Shown here: positions 15,774 to 24,129 of the stretch, one piece after another
Numbering within the stretch: the first letter of the stretch is position 1
How the letters are laid out: every line of letters starts with the position of its first letter
Program-made: the position numbers and the translations under genes
Assembly (NCBI GenBank): GCA_013286075.1
Contig: JABDGJ010000002.1
Span: forward strand, 1 to 64,000
DNA: 64,000 nt
Reading direction: 5' to 3'
Source: Chlamydiota bacterium
GTDB lineage: Bacteria > Chlamydiota > Chlamydiia > Chlamydiales > Parachlamydiaceae
The notes under the pieces: generated by a model
Seen by the model: only the letters and a program-made list of their open reading frames with translations
Databases searched by the model: none
Told to the model about the DNA's origin: nothing

Positions 15774-17276
15774 ATGCTTTTAAAACCAATTATGATTGTA
15801 GGGACAAGCTCGAATGCAGGTAAAACCACTCTTGTGGCTGGTCTTTGTCGTGCTTTTGCGAATAAAGGCATTAAAACAACTCCTTTCAAATCACAAAATA
15901 TGTCTCTTAATAGCTTCGCCACTTTGCATGGAGAAGAAATTGCCCGTTCAACTGCGGTGCAAGCCTTTGCGGCCAGACAAGAACCTTCCATTCATATGAA
16001 TCCAATTCTTTTAAAGCCAAAAAGTGACACGGAGTCACAAATCATTTTTCATGGAAAAGTGGTCGGAGACGCAAATGCAAAAGAGTTTTTTTTCTCTTCA
16101 GAATGGTATCAAAAGAAGTTTCAAACAATTCAAACATCGATAAAGGCGCTTCATGAATCATATGATTTGATCATTGCAGAAGGTGCGGGAAGTTGTGCTG
16201 AGCCAAATTTTCGATCAAATGATCTTGTCAACATGGGAATGGCTGATTTATTAGATGCTGATGTTTATCTGGTTGTTGATATTGATAAAGGAGGTGTTTT
16301 CGCTGACATTTTAGGGACTTTGCAAATTTTAGAATTAAGAGGACCTGGAGATAGAAAACGGATCAAAGGGATCATTATCAATAAATTTCGAGGAGACAAA
16401 GAAGTTCTTCAATCGGCCATTGATTTTATTGTTGCACATACCAAAATCCCCATAATTGGAGTGGTTCCTTATATTCATGATCTTTACTTAGAAGAGGAAG
16501 ATCGAATCAAAATTTATCCTTGTCAAAATCCTGAAATTGATATCGCTGTGATCTATCTTCCTCATATTTCAAACTCAAGTGATTTTAATCCCCTATGTAC
16601 TGAAACAAATGTACAAGTGCGATTTGTTCGCTCCCCCGACCTTTTAGGATCTCCTGATTTGATTATTATTCCAGGGACGAAAAATACTATTTGGGATTTG
16701 TCTTACATTCGGAAAATTGGCTGGGAAAAAATTCTTCTTACTCTTGTTCCTACAACACCTGTGATGGGAATCTGCGGAGGATTTGAGATGATGGGAAAAT
16801 CTTTGTATGATCCAAATTGCATCGAATCGGATCTTATGCAAATTTCTGGCTTTGGATTTTTTGATTTTATTGTCCGGTTCAAAAAAGATAAAAAAGTGAG
16901 TCAGGTCAACTATCGTCTTACTTTAAATAACATTTTTAAAAATGCTGGAGAAATTTCAGGTTATGAAATTCATTGTGGAGAAGTGGAATATGGAAAAAAT
17001 GATATTCCACTTTTTGTTTCGGATCATGGTTATGACGGAGCACTTTCTAATGAACCTCTTGTTTTTGGAACGTTTGTCCACGACATCTTCAAAAATCCCG
17101 TATTTACCCGCTCTCTCATTAATTATCTAAGAGATAAAAAAAAACTCCCTCCCTTGAACTCTCCCTTAACTGATGCGAACGACGATTTTGAGAAGCAATG
17201 TAACTACTTAGCAAGCATTCTTGAAGGAAGCTGCTCCATTCAATTACAATATGATGAGACTTCCGTTTTATGTTAA
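15774..17276 (+). CDS. cobQ: Cobyric acid synthase (CobQ/CbiP)
   Basis: This 500-residue enzyme amidates the corrin ring side chains in cobalamin synthesis, using ATP and glutamine. The N-terminal synthetase domain opens with MIVGTSSNAGKTTLVAGLCR (P-loop) and KSQNMSLNSF. DLIIAEGAGSCAEPN and DIDKGGVFADILGT follow. The C-terminal class I glutaminase domain has the nucleophile cysteine in MGICGGFEMMGKSLYD and the late histidine in GTFVHDIF. Length and motifs look intact. No other cobalamin gene lies in this window, so it may serve salvage or remodelling of corrinoids. It overlaps the next frame by 7 bp. Confidence 0.95.
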   Translation: MLLKPIMIVGTSSNAGKTTLVAGLCRAFANKGIKTTPFKSQNMSLNSFATLHGEEIARSTAVQAFAARQEPSIHMNPILLKPKSDTESQIIFHGKVVGDANAKEFFFSSEWYQKKFQTIQTSIKALHESYDLIIAEGAGSCAEPNFRSNDLVNMGMADLLDADVYLVVDIDKGGVFADILGTLQILELRGPGDRKRIKGIIINKFRGDKEVLQSAIDFIVAHTKIPIIGVVPYIHDLYLEEEDRIKIYPCQNPEIDIAVIYLPHISNSSDFNPLCTETNVQVRFVRSPDLLGSPDLIIIPGTKNTIWDLSYIRKIGWEKILLTLVPTTPVMGICGGFEMMGKSLYDPNCIESDLMQISGFGFFDFIVRFKKDKKVSQVNYRLTLNNIFKNAGEISGYEIHCGEVEYGKNDIPLFVSDHGYDGALSNEPLVFGTFVHDIFKNPVFTRSLINYLRDKKKLPPLNSPLTDANDDFEKQCNYLASILEGSCSIQLQYDETSVLC

Positions 17277-17542
17277 AAAAAACCAGCTATTTTTTCTCAA
17301 TTTTGGTTCTTTTTTCTTGCTTTTCGCAAATAAGGCAGGTGTATGGGTATGATAGCCAGTTTTCTGACCATAAAAGCATTTATCTTAAAACCTCATGTAG
17401 TATCACAAATCTTGCACAAACGGCTATATGGTTGAATGAAGAGAAACTGGTTATTGGAAGATGGGATGGAACAATTACCATTTTTTCCTATAAAGATTCT
17501 CTTTCTATTTTACAAGCTTTAGAATTTTACAATTTTTTATAA
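17270..17542 (+). CDS. Short secreted protein, possibly a truncated beta-propeller
   Basis: This 90-residue frame starts inside the end of cobQ and opens with a signal peptide (LKKTSYFFSILVLFSCFSQI). The mature part contains TAIWLNEEKLVIGRWDGTIT, which resembles one blade of a WD40 or quinoprotein propeller. It then stops at EFYNFL. A single blade is not a stable domain, so I think this is the surviving front of a longer gene. The rest has been lost or replaced by the RelE-like remnant downstream. Confidence 0.5.
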   Translation: MLKKTSYFFSILVLFSCFSQIRQVYGYDSQFSDHKSIYLKTSCSITNLAQTAIWLNEEKLVIGRWDGTITIFSYKDSLSILQALEFYNFL

Positions 17543-17564
17543 GCAAATCATATGCTGATTCATC

Positions 17565-17706
17565 TCAGGAATTCACCTTCACCTCTTGGAGAACCTTGCT
17601 GGAAAGCTCTGATCCGGAAAAGCCTTTTTTCTGAACCTTGAGTGGCTCAATTCCTTCTGGCCGAGGATTATTTCTTAACTTATCAATTCGATCAAATAGT
17701 AATTTC
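17565..17706 (-). pseudogene. RelE/ParE-family toxin fragment, frameshifted
   Basis: The minus strand reads LFDRIDKLRNNPRPEGIEPL, the usual central block of ParE/RelE toxins. One frame over it continues as LFRIRAFQQ, the matching (F/W)RIR motif. The N-terminus, the catalytic tail (normally YRVIY) and a start codon are missing. It follows directly after the stop of the kinase-like gene. Confidence 0.55.
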
Positions 17707-18993
17707 TTATTCTTTAAGGGATAGACTTACGTTTGTTTTGGTTAGTTGAAGTTTTATGTTTTCTACACTAATGTTAATGAGGTCTTTTACTCTTGTTGAT
17801 TCTGGTTCGGGGAAATCGCGGCGACTATTTTTAATAAAAAAAAGATCGTGTTGTAAAAAACTGTACTCTTTTTCTATGGAGGTGGGGAGAATTCCTCCGC
17901 CTTGCAGGTAACCTAACTCAAAGAGATTGATCACAATTTTTATTTCTTCTTCTGTCAGTAGTTCCTTTTTGGAGACAGCTTGGTTTTCGTGTAAGAAATA
18001 TTGGAATCGATTAAGAGTTAAAGATAAAATGTATTTACAAACATCTTTGGTTGGCAACCCTTGTACTTCTCCTTCAGAATCAAAACTAAAATATAAACGA
18101 TCTGGATTTACGAGAGAAAATTGTTTAGTTTTATGGTCGTAGAATGTGTGAATCGTTTTAATATCATCATAGGCTAATCCTATTAGATGCTCATGGGCTT
18201 TCATTTTTTGAAGAACATGTTCGGTATAGGCTTGAAGTTTTTCAATATCGATTCCACTCTTAGGTTGATAAGTCAATTCTTCGATTGCACTGTTTAAATC
18301 TTTCCTCATTGCTTCTTCAGCATCTTTGGGGAAGGATTGTTTTTTATTAGGAAGATAAGTGTGAAGTTTTGCGAGACCTGTTCCAGAAGATTGAACAGCT
18401 TTACATAATTCTTCGAATGCTTCCTTTCTTGCTTTAGAACCTATTTGATATTGGCCCACTTGAATGAAATATTGTTGAATAGACATTCCCTTAACAGGGG
18501 TCTCTAAAACTAAAAAATACCTATTTTCATTAATAAAACATTGCCCAAACGCACAGATTTTAGGACACTCTACTTCTTTCACTTCCCTCATGAGAGAAAG
18601 ACCAAAAATTTCAGGAAGATAGTGTTTAGAATCATAAGGGAATATTTTAAGAAAAAATTGCACCTCTTCCGTTTCTTCAGTTTGAATTGAATACACCTCA
18701 CTACCAGACCAGCCTCTTTGTTCAGAACTGCCATAAAGAATAAGGTTTTCTATCCCTGTCGTTTTTTGTACAAATTGCGTAACCGTTGCTTCTTTTCCAT
18801 CTCTATGAGAATAGTCGCTAAAAGTGGCTATTAAGATTTCATTTGCTTGTTCTTTTGACAACACTCCTTTCTGAAATTTTTTACTAATTTCAATGGCTAC
18901 TTCATATTCCTGGTCTATATTTTTAGACACAAAAGAGGCAGCTTCGGCGATATTCAAAATACATATGAGGGAGGAAATAAGGATAAATTTCAT
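17707..18993 (-). CDS. Secreted protein with a degenerate kinase/aminoglycoside-phosphotransferase fold
   Basis: This 428-residue protein starts with a signal peptide (MKFILISSLICILNIAEAAS). The order of motifs suggests a phosphotransferase fold. QFFLKIFP could supply the ATP-binding lysine, RYFLVLETPVKGMSIQQYF resembles the hinge, and TGLAKLHTYLP matches the helix with the conserved LH pair. GLAYDDIKTIHTF plus SLVNPDRLYFSFD stands where HGDxxxxN and the metal-binding IDW/D normally lie. The catalytic HGD is replaced by AYDD, so activity is doubtful. A kinase-like protein outside the cytoplasm suggests a host-directed role, which is inference. Confidence 0.6.
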   Translation of the reverse strand: MKFILISSLICILNIAEAASFVSKNIDQEYEVAIEISKKFQKGVLSKEQANEILIATFSDYSHRDGKEATVTQFVQKTTGIENLILYGSSEQRGWSGSEVYSIQTEETEEVQFFLKIFPYDSKHYLPEIFGLSLMREVKEVECPKICAFGQCFINENRYFLVLETPVKGMSIQQYFIQVGQYQIGSKARKEAFEELCKAVQSSGTGLAKLHTYLPNKKQSFPKDAEEAMRKDLNSAIEELTYQPKSGIDIEKLQAYTEHVLQKMKAHEHLIGLAYDDIKTIHTFYDHKTKQFSLVNPDRLYFSFDSEGEVQGLPTKDVCKYILSLTLNRFQYFLHENQAVSKKELLTEEEIKIVINLFELGYLQGGGILPTSIEKEYSFLQHDLFFIKNSRRDFPEPESTRVKDLINISVENIKLQLTKTNVSLSLKE

Positions 18994-19005
18994 GCAACTC
19001 CAATT

Positions 19006-20154
19006 TTAATCAAAAGTAAATCCGAGCAAAGACTCTCCAACAGGTGTCAATGTAATCTTTGGTTGAATGTAATTGGGGTCTTCAAGATACTGTTCAAGGT
19101 CTTGAGCTATATGATCTTTCGTATATTTCAGTTCTGGATAGCTTGGGTTGTGACCAGTTGCAACTCCTTTTGTATAGGCTTCTTTTCTAAGAATTCTCCC
19201 TTCATTCGTTAATCTAGATTTTGGAACATAGCACACGTAACCAACCATTCGGACTTTCGGACGATCACTATATGGTCTATCTTTGGTTGCATGTTGATTC
19301 CAATGCACAGTCCTCGAGTCCCACAAAATGAGAGAGCCGCGGGGGGCAGTGATATGCTTCATACAATACGAATTTCCAGATTCATCTTCACGACTCTCAA
19401 AGAACTCTTTTAAGAATTTCTTTCTTGCTTTTGATCTTTCCTCCCGAGGGATTTCCATCGCACTAATTGTTTCTAGTTGAGGGGCAAATTCAGTGAATCT
19501 AAGATGAGATTTTGGGATGCAATAAAATCCTCCATCACCATCGGAAGATTCTTCAAATAAAAACTGCCCTTGAATAGTATAAGGTTGTGTTTTTAGCGAT
19601 GATTCACTTACAAAATCGTCGGGTGGATTATTGTTATGTGCAGCATTGTCTTCTCGCCGTAAAATTCCTTGATCGACATGCGGCCAAGGATCAATACGAC
19701 CTTCTCTTATTTCGGGAGGACACATAAAAGATATTCCATCCATACTTACAATAAGATCACTTGTGTTCCATATGTTGCCAAAAATATTTACAATGCGAGG
19801 ATCTTGTCTTAAGTCCCACATGACCTGAATTTGACCAGCAGGTCCTGCAAAAATGCCCACTGTGTTATGCATCGGAAATGCTTCTGCCCAATTCCCTCTC
19901 TCTTCCATTCTACAATTTGGCCATGCCTTTTCAATAAATTCATGCCAGATACGTTGGTATAATACTTCTGTTTCTGGGATTGAAAGTACTTGAGGAATGA
20001 TGCAGTATCCAAATTCTTCCAAATCTCTGAGATAAGAAAGAGGGGAGAGATTTGGAGTATTTATAGGGCTGGTGTCGTCTGTCGAAGTCATTGCGTGTAT
20101 AAGCATAGGAATTACTGCTAAAAAACCGGTTAAAAATAAATAAGCGCGCTTCAT
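19006..20154 (-). CDS. Exported phytanoyl-CoA dioxygenase-like (PhyH) protein
   Basis: This 382-residue protein has a signal peptide (KRAYLFLTGFLAVIPMLIHA), then a PhyH fold: LEEFGYCIIPQVLSIPET (46-63) near the N-terminus. The Fe(II)-binding H-x-D is PHVDQG (H159, D161). The distal histidine is in LILWDSRTVHWNQH (H284), with following arginines that could bind 2-oxoglutarate. Family members hydroxylate lipids or small molecules, using oxygen and 2-oxoglutarate. The metal ligands look intact, but the export signal is unusual for a 2-oxoglutarate enzyme. It lies 3 bp from the NlpC gene stop side and 12 bp before the kinase-like gene, so the three are likely co-transcribed. Confidence 0.75.
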   Translation of the reverse strand: MKRAYLFLTGFLAVIPMLIHAMTSTDDTSPINTPNLSPLSYLRDLEEFGYCIIPQVLSIPETEVLYQRIWHEFIEKAWPNCRMEERGNWAEAFPMHNTVGIFAGPAGQIQVMWDLRQDPRIVNIFGNIWNTSDLIVSMDGISFMCPPEIREGRIDPWPHVDQGILRREDNAAHNNNPPDDFVSESSLKTQPYTIQGQFLFEESSDGDGGFYCIPKSHLRFTEFAPQLETISAMEIPREERSKARKKFLKEFFESREDESGNSYCMKHITAPRGSLILWDSRTVHWNQHATKDRPYSDRPKVRMVGYVCYVPKSRLTNEGRILRKEAYTKGVATGHNPSYPELKYTKDHIAQDLEQYLEDPNYIQPKITLTPVGESLLGFTFD

Positions 20155-20156
20155 TG

Positions 20157-21020
20157 TTATGTTTCCTTACCTGTCGTTTTTTTTAATTTACGAGCTGCCC
20201 GGTACAACCACTTCCCTGAACCATTCCATTCTGGATCCGATAGCTTGCTAATGTGGATATAAGGAGCATTTTCGGCAACTGTTGCATGAATAAATTTATC
20301 AGACCCGATATACATTCCTACGTGCCGAACTTTATCTTCGCTTAAGCCAAAAAATAGCAAGTCACCGGGTAACATATAATCGATCTCAATCGGAGTTACA
20401 CCTTCCCATTTTACTTGATCCTTAGCATCTCTTGGAAGATATACACCCATTTGACGATACAGCATTTGAACAAAGCCAGAACAGTCATATCCGAAACTAG
20501 AACGACCTCCCCATGTATAAGGCAATCCTAGAAATTGTAGGCTATATGAGGGAAGTTGATCGCGACGGAGGGGAATCTCATGCAAAATAATGTCACCTCG
20601 TTGGATGAATGCCTCGCGACCATCTACCGTGAGAACCTTAATCCAACGACCATTGTCATTTCCTAGGTCAATCACTCTTAACATACTTTCAAATGGAATT
20701 GTCAGCAGGGGACCATAGATCGTATCGGGTGTGTGATAGAGATGTGCCATACAACGATTGACCTTTGCTGTGGTATAAGAATTTGCATAAAAATCATTTT
20801 CTTGGTGACAAAGCTGATCACTCTTAATCCAGCCCTGATAGTGGTCTACTGTTGTTTCGATTTTTGTCCAATGAGAGTTTTCTTCGATTACTTTTACTTG
20901 CTCTGAGAAATAGGCTTGAGACACAACCTCAGATAAATTTTCAGGAACTTCTCTCATATTAGTAACGGGAACGTTTATGTAATGAAACAAAAGTGTAGAG
21001 GCTAAAAATATACAATTCAT
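20157..21020 (-). CDS. NlpC/P60 cell-wall hydrolase with SH3-like domains
   Basis: This 287-residue protein has a short N-terminal hydrophobic leader and two SH3b-like regions (around 20-70 and 85-145). The C-terminal NlpC/P60 papain-like domain has the nucleophile in SSFGYDCSGFVQ (C180), the histidine in RHVGMYIG (H233) and a third polar residue in KFIHAT (H245). Such enzymes cut gamma-D-Glu-diaminopimelate bonds in peptidoglycan stem peptides. Chlamydiae keep one for remodelling their septal peptidoglycan, and this is a good candidate. It is first in the minus-strand run leading to the PhyH-like and kinase-like genes. Confidence 0.9.
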   Translation of the reverse strand: MNCIFLASTLLFHYINVPVTNMREVPENLSEVVSQAYFSEQVKVIEENSHWTKIETTVDHYQGWIKSDQLCHQENDFYANSYTTAKVNRCMAHLYHTPDTIYGPLLTIPFESMLRVIDLGNDNGRWIKVLTVDGREAFIQRGDIILHEIPLRRDQLPSYSLQFLGLPYTWGGRSSFGYDCSGFVQMLYRQMGVYLPRDAKDQVKWEGVTPIEIDYMLPGDLLFFGLSEDKVRHVGMYIGSDKFIHATVAENAPYIHISKLSDPEWNGSGKWLYRAARKLKKTTGKET

Positions 21021-21119
21021 CTTGTGCTCCCCGTTTTTGCTGTGAATCTTATCTTGGAAATCGAATCCTGTACAAGATTGTTTTTGATTATGTCTTGGAT
21101 TTGTTATAAAGCGATACTC

Positions 21120-21353
21120 TCAAATGGGAAGAATTTCTATAATACTGCAGTTTAATGCATTAGCTAGAGTTATCAATGAGGTAAGTGAAGGATTGCGCTC
21201 TGCGCGTTCAATACCTCCAATAAAATTTACATGGAAATTAGCTCTCTCGGCAACTTGCTCTTGAGTAAGGGAGAGTATATGTCTTCGTTGTCTAATTTTG
21301 GTGGCGAATTCAATTAGAATAGGATTTTTTGCTTTTTTCTTAACTTGAGGCAT
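21120..21353 (-). CDS. XRE/Cro-type helix-turn-helix regulator
   Basis: This 77-residue protein is almost entirely a Cro/C1 helix-turn-helix domain. IRQRRHILSLTQEQVAERAN, NFIGGIERAERNPSLTSLIT and LANALNCSIIEILPI match HTH_3 end to end. Proteins this small often control restriction-modification systems or mobile genes, but no such partner is adjacent. It probably binds DNA as a dimer. A damaged copy of its 3' end occurs at 15649-15678. Confidence 0.88.
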   Translation of the reverse strand: MPQVKKKAKNPILIEFATKIRQRRHILSLTQEQVAERANFHVNFIGGIERAERNPSLTSLITLANALNCSIIEILPI

Positions 21354-21591
21354 TCTTGTGTATCTCTTTTAGTTTTAAGCGTAAAAATACACTTCTTTTT
21401 GAAACACACACGATAGTGTTGAAAAATAAATATGAAACTGAGTAAATGTATTTCAACAACTAAAAAATGGAAAATTTTCTAGAAAGAAAAAGGAGGGTAG
21501 CAGAGGCAACAATTTTTTGATTTCAAAATAATGAATTTTTTTATAAAAATTTAGGAAAAATTTAAATACAAGGTAGATAGAGGATAAATAT

Positions 21592-22218
21592 ATGTTCGCA
21601 ATTTTTACAGCATCTGTCGTGACATTAGGTAGTTTTATTTGTGATCTTTTTTTTAATAGAAAAAAGAAACCTAGTTATTACATTGTAATGTTTATGTTAA
21701 TTTCAGTGTTAAGTGGTATCCTACGATATACTCCTCTATTTGGGGAAGAATCTTTTTGTTTTACAGGACAATTTCCTATTACTGAAAGATTTTTAAATTT
21801 ATCTCAATCATATGAATCAGTTCTAGAATGGAATAATAACCACAACCCTATTGTTATCAAAACTTTACCACATAAAAAATGGATGATTGACATCAAGAAA
21901 GAATTTATAGAAAAGTGCAGAGAAAAGATCGATTATCATTATGACGAGGGAGCAAAGTGTTTTAGAGAAGCAGAAGAAGCTTGCGCATACTTTCCTGTTG
22001 TTTCAGACCAAGAAAAAGCTAGAATGCTCTTTATGAATTTTCTAGCGACAATGGCCCCAACTTCACCTAGAGAAAAAATTGTAGGAGGACTTATGGCTGC
22101 AATTGGACAATATGGTTGTTTAGCTATGTCTGAATGGCAAAGGATAGACACCAAATTACATGAAGCACAGCATCATTTTGATATGGAAGCTTTTTATTTT
22201 GTAGTCGCAAGCTCGTAA
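21592..22218 (+). CDS. Hypothetical membrane-anchored protein
   Basis: I do not recognise this 208-residue protein. Two hydrophobic segments (FAIFTASVVTLGSFICDLFF, 2-21, and YYIVMFMLISVLSGILRY, about 29-46) are separated by a short basic loop. A soluble helical domain follows, with EACAYFPVVSDQEKARMLFM and a histidine-rich end (HEAQHHFDMEAF). The topology would put the C-terminal domain on the cytoplasmic side. A decayed start of the same gene lies at 15702-15719, so it has been duplicated at least once. Confidence 0.55.
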   Translation: MFAIFTASVVTLGSFICDLFFNRKKKPSYYIVMFMLISVLSGILRYTPLFGEESFCFTGQFPITERFLNLSQSYESVLEWNNNHNPIVIKTLPHKKWMIDIKKEFIEKCREKIDYHYDEGAKCFREAEEACAYFPVVSDQEKARMLFMNFLATMAPTSPREKIVGGLMAAIGQYGCLAMSEWQRIDTKLHEAQHHFDMEAFYFVVASS

Positions 22219-22575
22219 TTGATGAAGTGAACTATATGATTGAAAAAAAAGAAGTAGACAAAAATGAGAAGAAGAAAGACAAGAACAAGGATAAAAATTT
22301 TATTGAACTTGTTATATAATGCCATATCTTCGGTTCGATCTTTCATCATTTCTTATAAAATAAATGTATTTTATCGAGGCTGAGACAGGGAATGATCGAA
22401 CCTTTGGAGTACGGCAAATTTTATCAGCGCTTTCTTAACACGCGACGAGTCGCGTGTTAAGATAATCTACTATTGGTCCGCATTGAAAGGTTCTAGATTC
22501 GAATGAAGATAAAAATTGAGTGAAAAGAGATAAGATTTTTGCTATGATTTTTCTTTCATGCACGAAAGGAACAAT
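22219..22575. other. Intergenic region with a GC-rich palindrome
   Basis: No gene is visible. A GGTTCGATC near 22330 can pair with GATCGAACC near 22394. The 28-bp palindrome at 22434-22461 follows. The glyS promoter probably lies in the last 100 bp. Confidence 0.5.
22434..22461. repeat. 28-bp perfect palindrome
   Basis: CTTAACACGCGAC and GTCGCGTGTTAAG are exact reverse complements around GA. No T-run follows on either strand, so it is not a standard terminator. It could be a protein-binding site or a rho-type end point. Confidence 0.65.
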
Positions 22576-24129
22576 ATGTCTGAAGTGAGAACTACACCGA
22601 AAATGGAAAAACTGGTTGCGCTATGTAAGAGGCGTGGTTTTATTTTTCAATCTTCTGAAATTTACGGAGGAATAAACGGTTTTTGGGATTATGGTCCTCT
22701 TGGGGTTGAACTGAAACGAAATGTGAAAGATGCTTGGTGGTATGATATCGTGCGAGCTCCTTACGAGGGAATAGACGGCAATCTCGTGGACATCGTTGGT
22801 ATAGATTGTTCAATCATCATGAATCCTAAAGTATGGATAGCATCGGGTCACGTTGGTGGTTTTAGCGATCCTATGGTCGATTGCAAGGAAACCAAAATTC
22901 GGTATAGGGCTGATCATTTGCTTTGCGCTGAAGTGATTGTTATGCAAAAAGGAAAACAATTCTCCATGGGCTGGTTGGCTGTATTAGATGGAGATGATTC
23001 TTTATCTGTATGGATAAAGAAAGCGGAAAAAATGGTAAGGAAAAGGGGAGGAGGTGAAGTAGTGATTCCACTTTCTTTAAGCCCTTATATCACTCTACCC
23101 GAAAATCTTCAAAGAGAAATGATAGGACCTGATGCTGAAGAGCCTGGAACCCTGACAGAGCCTCGTCAATTTAATCTCATGTTCAAAACTTCTGTTGGGG
23201 CTATAGAAGATTCTTCTGCAATTGCTTATTTACGGCCAGAGACTGCACAAGGAATTTTTGCTAATTTTCGCAATGTGATGGATACGAGCAGAGTGAAAAT
23301 TCCGTTTGGTATCGCGCAGATTGGTAAAGCTTTTCGCAATGAAGTCACCCCAAGAAATTATATTTTCCGCTCAAGAGAATTTGAACAAATGGAAATTGAA
23401 TTTTTTGTCCCACCTAAAGATGCACATGAATGGTATCAATTCTGGAGAAAGCAAAGGTACAACTGGTGGCAATCTATTGGTATTTCTACCGATAATTTGC
23501 AACTTAGAGAGCAATCTAAAGACGAATTAGCTCATTATGCAAAAGAAGGAGCGGGTAGTAGCGATATCGAATACCGTTTTCCTTTTACAGATCCTGGATT
23601 TGGTGAATTAGAAGGAATTGCTCATCGGACAGATTATGATCTCAGAAGGCATGCGGAAGATTCAGGACAAGAAGATCGCTTTAAATACTTTGACCAAGAA
23701 AACAATACCCGCTATTTCCCCCATATCATTGAACCTTCAGCAGGCGTAGATCGAGGTACTTTGGCGCTCCTTTGTGAAGCCTATACAGATGATCCACAAC
23801 GTCCAAGTGGAGTTGTCATGAAGTTTCATCCAAAAATAGCTCCTATTAAAGCTGGAGTTTTTCCCTTAGTTGATAAAGATGGAATGCCGGAAATTGCTAA
23901 AAATCTTTATGTAGATTTACGCAAACAGTGGAACATCCAATTTGATGCTAAGCAGACAATTGGTAAACGATATGCTCGTATGGATGAAGCAGGTACACCT
24001 TTTTGTTTTACGATTGATACACAAACTTTACATGACCAAACCGTGACTGTTCGTTATCGCGATACTTTGCAACAAGAACGGATTGCTATTTCCCAAGTAA
24101 AAGGCTTTTTAATGGAAAAAATCATTTAA
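22576..24129 (+). CDS. glyS: Glycyl-tRNA synthetase, single-chain dimeric type
   Basis: Starting at the ATG at 22576 (behind GAAAGGA) the product is 517 residues. Class II motifs are present: EIYGGINGFWDYGPLGVELK, the conserved N-terminal block; FRNEVTPRNYIFRSREFEQM, motif 2 with its arginines; and IEPSAGVDRGTLALL, motif 3. AYLRPETAQGIFANF is also diagnostic. This is the archaeal/eukaryotic-like alpha2 enzyme. Chlamydiaceae instead use a fused alpha-beta bacterial-type enzyme, so this chromosome follows a different solution. The upstream ATG at 22558 lacks a ribosome-binding site. It ends convergently with the GT92 gene, with an 8-bp overlap. Confidence 0.96.
   Translation: MSEVRTTPKMEKLVALCKRRGFIFQSSEIYGGINGFWDYGPLGVELKRNVKDAWWYDIVRAPYEGIDGNLVDIVGIDCSIIMNPKVWIASGHVGGFSDPMVDCKETKIRYRADHLLCAEVIVMQKGKQFSMGWLAVLDGDDSLSVWIKKAEKMVRKRGGGEVVIPLSLSPYITLPENLQREMIGPDAEEPGTLTEPRQFNLMFKTSVGAIEDSSAIAYLRPETAQGIFANFRNVMDTSRVKIPFGIAQIGKAFRNEVTPRNYIFRSREFEQMEIEFFVPPKDAHEWYQFWRKQRYNWWQSIGISTDNLQLREQSKDELAHYAKEGAGSSDIEYRFPFTDPGFGELEGIAHRTDYDLRRHAEDSGQEDRFKYFDQENNTRYFPHIIEPSAGVDRGTLALLCEAYTDDPQRPSGVVMKFHPKIAPIKAGVFPLVDKDGMPEIAKNLYVDLRKQWNIQFDAKQTIGKRYARMDEAGTPFCFTIDTQTLHDQTVTVRYRDTLQQERIAISQVKGFLMEKII

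Noticed and set aside
22331..22402. GGTTCGATC as part of a tRNA T-arm
   Set aside because: No acceptor, D-arm or anticodon arm could be built around it.
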